A stretch of 17,436 nt of DNA, taken from JBDTNK01 sp039933775. Lineage in GTDB: Bacteria > Chloroflexota > Limnocylindria > QHBO01. Position numbers and translations under genes: made by a program. The stretch is taken from assembly GCA_039933775.1 (NCBI GenBank), contig JBDTNK010000040.1, forward strand, positions 1-17,436, given 5' to 3'. Position 1 is the stretch's first letter, and each line of letters opens with the position of its first letter. Shown here in pieces: positions 14,667 through 17,436 of the stretch. Below the pieces are notes generated by a model that had not been told where the DNA came from, searched no databases, and worked only from the letters and a program-made list of their open reading frames with translations.

Positions 14667-16097
14667 TCAGATCCAGCACCAGCCATCGGGCGGCAGGCCG
14701 GAGCTCGTCTCGTCGTCCGGGAGCGCCTGGGCCGGGGCATCGGGCCGTTCGCAATCGGTGAAGAGCATGCGGTCGCGCCACCCGCCGGGATCGAGCGGCA
14801 GCGCCACGAGGAGCGGCCCGAACCACACCAGCGAGGCGACGATCGCCACCCCCAGCACGCCCACCGCCACGCGGCCCGCCGTCCAGCGCCACACCTCGAT
14901 ACCGGCCTGCGCGAGCGCGATGCACAGGAACGGGATCACCGGCAGCAGGTACCACAGGAAGACCTGGCTGCGCGAGCCCGACAGCAGCAGCCAGGGGCCG
15001 TAGGTCGCCAGGACCGCCGCCAACAGCACCGGCTCCGGGCGGGTCAGCAGCGACCGTGCGCCGGCTGTTCGGGCGCGCACGTAGAGCCCGATGCCGGCCA
15101 ACAGCGCCAGCACGCTCGGCCACCAGGTCAACGGGTTGCCCAGGGCCAGGATCTCGCGATGCGCGCCCGCCTCATCGGTGAAGAAGTACGCCACCGGGCG
15201 CTTCAGCAACAACCATGACCAGGGCGGCGACTCGTACGGATGGTGCCCGCCCAGGTTCGTGTGGAAGTCCAGCATCGCCCGCTGGTGGGTCCACCAGTTG
15301 TTCCAGAAGGTGCCGGCCTCCCATGGAAGACCGATGACGTCGCCCGGCATCCGCCCGGCGTAGCTGGCCAGGTAGACAAGCAGCGGCACAAGGCCCAGCA
15401 GCACGAGCGATCTCGGGAGCTCGACGATCCCTGAGCGGCGTACCGCCGACCAGAGGCCGCGCCGCCTGTCGAGCCGCTCGGCGATCTCCCAGGCCACGAC
15501 GAGCCCAACGACCGCCAGCGCGGCGTACGCGCCCGACCATTTCACGGCCGTCGCCGCGCCGAGGCTGGCGCCTGCCAGCAAGCGCCACGGCCGCCCGAGC
15601 GTCAACCGCTCCACGAGCGATGTCTGCCACTCCGGCTCTCGCTGCCGGTCGCGGTCGAGGACGATGAACGTGATCGCGGCGGTATCGAAGAGGGCCACGA
15701 AGATATCGAGCATCGCGACGCGCGACTGGACGAGCGACAGGAAGTCCACCGCCAGCAGCAGTCCCGCCGCGGTGGCGCCGGCACGTGCGGCACGGGCGCT
15801 GACAACCGGACGCAGGAGGCGCCAGGCGAGGAACATGACGAGCGCCACGGTGACGATTCCGGCCAGGGCGGCGACGATGCGCCAGCCGAAGGGATCGAAT
15901 CCGAAGAGCTTGATGCCCGAACCGATGAGCCACTTGCCCAGCGGCGGGTGCGTTCGGGCAGTCAGCTCGCTGACGCCGCAGATGTCAACGTTGCCCTCGA
16001 CGTAGAAGCAGCCGTCGACCGCGTAGAAGATCTCGTCGAAGACGAGGCCCACCGGACGCGCCAGCGAGACGAGGCGCAGGACGGCGGCAACCGCCAC
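14667..16097 (-). CDS. Dolichyl-phosphate-mannose--protein O-mannosyltransferase-like (GT39, PMT family)
   Basis: Polytopic glycosyltransferase that would transfer mannose from polyprenyl-phosphate-mannose to Ser/Thr of exported proteins. 476 residues from GTG 16097. Seen: GLVFDEIFYAVDG near residues 17-29 with the catalytic-type Asp21-Glu22 pair; RTHPPLGKWLIGSGIKLFG near 48-66; SRVAMLDIFVALFDTAAITF; a conserved WSGAYAAL; and about ten hydrophobic helices, ending PPDGWCWI. GTG 16097 is the only usual start, but it cuts into the first transmembrane helix. The same frame stays open upstream and begins sensibly at ATC 16175, six bases after GGAGGAG (see findings). Confidence 0.9.
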   Translation of the reverse strand: MAVAAVLRLVSLARPVGLVFDEIFYAVDGCFYVEGNVDICGVSELTARTHPPLGKWLIGSGIKLFGFDPFGWRIVAALAGIVTVALVMFLAWRLLRPVVSARAARAGATAAGLLLAVDFLSLVQSRVAMLDIFVALFDTAAITFIVLDRDRQREPEWQTSLVERLTLGRPWRLLAGASLGAATAVKWSGAYAALAVVGLVVAWEIAERLDRRRGLWSAVRRSGIVELPRSLVLLGLVPLLVYLASYAGRMPGDVIGLPWEAGTFWNNWWTHQRAMLDFHTNLGGHHPYESPPWSWLLLKRPVAYFFTDEAGAHREILALGNPLTWWPSVLALLAGIGLYVRARTAGARSLLTRPEPVLLAAVLATYGPWLLLSGSRSQVFLWYLLPVIPFLCIALAQAGIEVWRWTAGRVAVGVLGVAIVASLVWFGPLLVALPLDPGGWRDRMLFTDCERPDAPAQALPDDETSSGLPPDGWCWI

Positions 16098-16181
16098 GAC
16101 ACCGCCCAGGAGAAGCCAGTCGACACGTCCCCAGACAGCGCGCGCGCGCTCGCCCGGGACGCTCGAATCGTCGATGACGGT

Positions 16182-16212
16182 CTCCTCCGTGCTGCGCCGG
16201 CGCTTCGCCGGC
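16182..16212 (-). promoter_or_regulatory. Strong Shine-Dalgarno and preceding hairpin at the mannosyltransferase start
   Basis: On the minus strand a GC hairpin (GCCGGCG-AAG-CGCCGGC, 16212-16196) is followed by GGAGGAG (16188-16182), then six bases, then the ATC at 16175-16173. No T-run follows, so it is not a classical terminator. The tight hairpin beside a strong ribosome binding site suggests translation control or transcript end protection. Confidence 0.45.
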
Positions 16213-16238
16213 AGCCATCCTACCGTCAGTCGCGAGGC

Positions 16239-16682
16239 TTAGTCGATGCGGCGATCCTGCGTGGCCAGCAGCCCGCCATCGCGCGCGACCTCCTCGCGAC
16301 AGCTCAGCGCGTCGTCGGTGCGCGGTCGCTGTCGCCAGACCAGGTAGCGATGGCTGTCGGTCACCTCGGAGAGGCGGCTCCGGCTGAACTGGTCGTCGGG
16401 CTGGAGCCAGGCGTCACCCGGCGGCAGGCCGTGCTCCGGCACGTACTGGAAGCCGACAAGCCGCCCGGCGCACTCGGCGACGACGGTGAAGGCACTCTCC
16501 CACGATTCGCTGGCGCGGACGAGGTGCCATCCCGGCAGGCGGTGCTCGACCTGGGTCGCTACGGCCGACTCACCGGCATTGCTGACGGCGGGAATGGGTG
16601 CCAGCAGCGCCCCAGCCGCGATCGCGGCAAGGGCGAGAAGCGCGGCCAGCTGGCGGCCGAGGCGAGCGAGGAGCGGGGACAT
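16239..16682 (-). CDS. Secreted or membrane-anchored hypothetical protein
   Basis: 147 residues, no named family. Seen: an N-terminal basic start and hydrophobic segment (about 11-32, LAALLALAAIAAGALLAPIP), either a signal peptide with possible cleavage after VSNA or an anchor. An extracytoplasmic domain follows with two cysteines (AECAG near 70, LSCREE near 128) that could form a disulfide, and a tryptophan-rich middle. It lies upstream of the mannosyltransferase on the same strand (63 bases before the ATC start), and is divergent from the deaminase gene. The start is ATG 16682; the ribosome binding site is weak. Confidence 0.7.
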   Translation of the reverse strand: MSPLLARLGRQLAALLALAAIAAGALLAPIPAVSNAGESAVATQVEHRLPGWHLVRASESWESAFTVVAECAGRLVGFQYVPEHGLPPGDAWLQPDDQFSRSRLSEVTDSHRYLVWRQRPRTDDALSCREEVARDGGLLATQDRRID

Positions 16683-16718
16683 CGGCCCAAGGGTAGTGCA
16701 GGATCGGGACCGAGGCTC

Positions 16719-16727
16719 TGCTAGACT
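16719..16727 (+). promoter_or_regulatory. Extended -10 element upstream of the deaminase
   Basis: TGC-TAGACT in the 98-base divergent intergenic region, 53 bases before GTG 16781. Identical to the nonamer before tRNA-Ser(CGA). A clear -35 is not visible. Confidence 0.4.
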
Positions 16728-16780
16728 CCGGGCCCGGCGACAGGTCGGGCCGCGCCACAGTCCTGCAGGTGACGTACGAC

Positions 16781-17224
16781 GTGAATTATGAGCTCTTCAT
16801 GGCCGAGGCCATCGCGGAGGCCCGGCGGGGTGGGGAAGAGGGCGAGCAGCCGATCGGGGCGGTGGCGGTCATCGACGATGCCATGATCGCCCGCGATCAC
16901 GACCGCACCCAGCTCGAGGCGGACCCCACGGCGCACGCCGTGCTGCTCACCGTGCAGGCCGCCGCACGCAAGCTCGGCCCCAAGCGGCTGGCCGAGGCCA
17001 CGATCTTCACGACGCGCGAGCCCTGCGCGATGTGTGTCGGGGCCCTGGTCGAGGCGCGCGTCCGCGCGCTCGTCTTCGCGGTCTCGGATCCGGAGAACGG
17101 CGCCGCGGGCGGCGCGGTGCAGCTGGCGCGAGGCAGCGCGCTGCCGCACGAGCTGTCCGTCGTGTCGGGGGTGCGCGAGGCTGAGGCGCAGCGGCTCTTC
17201 ACCGAGGCCTCATCGGTCTCCTGA
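16781..17224 (+). CDS. TadA-like cytidine/adenosine deaminase-fold protein lacking the catalytic glutamate
   Basis: 147 residues from GTG 16781, preceded by AGGTGA at 8 bases (GTG 16769 is the alternative, four residues longer). TadA converts A34 to inosine in tRNA-Arg(ACG). Seen: PIGAVAV near 24-30; DPTAHAV (48-54), where the catalytic HAE is HAV; zinc ligands His52, Cys82 and Cys85 in TREPCAMCVGALVEARV; and SDPENGAAGGA, matching the TadA DPKxGAAGS loop. The GHN substrate-loop Asn is also changed (RDHD). So the zinc site is intact but the proton-shuttle glutamate is missing through a single-base type change (GAG to GTG). It could be an inactive relic, a structural pseudoenzyme or a paralogue. 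tRNA-Ser(CGA) follows. Confidence 0.88.
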   Translation: MNYELFMAEAIAEARRGGEEGEQPIGAVAVIDDAMIARDHDRTQLEADPTAHAVLLTVQAAARKLGPKRLAEATIFTTREPCAMCVGALVEARVRALVFAVSDPENGAAGGAVQLARGSALPHELSVVSGVREAEAQRLFTEASSVS

Positions 17225-17249
17225 CCTCGCCGGTCGCCTTTGCTAGACT
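17221..17249 (+). promoter_or_regulatory. Promoter of tRNA-Ser(CGA)
   Basis: CTGACC (17221-17226), a 17-base spacer, then TAGACT (17244-17249) with a TGC extension. The -35 overlaps the deaminase stop codon. The tRNA begins 8 bases after the -10, so the transcript should start almost at its 5' end. Confidence 0.55.
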
Positions 17250-17256
17250 CCCGCGT

Positions 17257-17344
<88 letters not shown>

Positions 17345-17382
17345 GCACATCAACCTGGACCCGCGGCCACTGTGCCGTCCGC

Positions 17383-17436
17383 GGAGAGGTCGCCTAGTGG
17401 CCTATGGCGCCGCATTGGAAATGCGGTTCGGGGCAA
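17383..17436 (+). tRNA. tRNA-Ser(GGA), 3' part beyond the window
   Basis: Starts with the serine acceptor sequence GGAGAGG (17383-17389), with a D-arm like tRNA-Ser(GCU). Anticodon stem CCGCA/TGCGG and loop TTGGAAA give anticodon GGA (UCC, UCU). The sequence ends in the variable arm. No -10 is seen in the 39 bases after tRNA-Ser(CGA), so co-transcription is likely. Confidence 0.93.

Overview
The window is about 17.4 kb of GC-rich bacterial chromosome with short intergenic gaps and many 4-base stop/start overlaps (lysS/serS, tail-like gene/zincin, universal-stress gene/BON gene, nagZ/lipoprotein). A class I lysyl-tRNA synthetase, a K+-independent proton pyrophosphatase, a GT39 protein mannosyltransferase and high third-position GC fit a free-living Chloroflexota or actinobacterium-like organism. 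I favour Chloroflexota, but that is inference and not proven by the window.

Layout. 1-1735 (+): the 3' part of hppA, then uppP. 1763-5500 (+): a translation and transcription block, with a near-consensus promoter, a terminator-like leader, greA, class I lysS, serS and tRNA-Ser(UGA). 5514-7324: a small zinc-ribbon membrane protein (+) converging on an aroE-tdk pair (-). 7422-7602 (+): tRNA-Ser(GCU) and tRNA-Arg(GCG). 7610-10549: an accessory stretch of visibly lower GC next to tRNA-Arg. It holds a VOC-family pseudogene, a putative membrane zincin, a tail-fibre-like protein and a second decayed gene. 10550-10984 (+): a PPC/DUF296 protein. 11191-16682 (-): a cell-envelope block of secreted or membrane proteins (GT39 mannosyltransferase, a universal-stress-like protein, a BON protein, a 36-residue membrane peptide, NagZ lipoprotein, a small lipoprotein). 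16781-17436 (+): a TadA-like deaminase, tRNA-Ser(CGA) and the start of tRNA-Ser(GGA).

The strongest theme is decoding. All four serine tRNA isoacceptors needed for the six serine codons lie on one strand within 12 kb, and one directly follows serS. The window also carries tRNA-Arg with anticodon GCG, where most bacteria use ACG edited to ICG by TadA. The TadA-like deaminase here has lost the catalytic glutamate (HAV instead of HAE). Together these suggest a CGN decoding scheme that may have dispensed with inosine.

Other points of note are a promoter plus intrinsic-terminator arrangement in the greA leader, which could give a short leader RNA, and a mannosyltransferase whose reading frame appears to start at an ATC codon behind a strong ribosome binding site.
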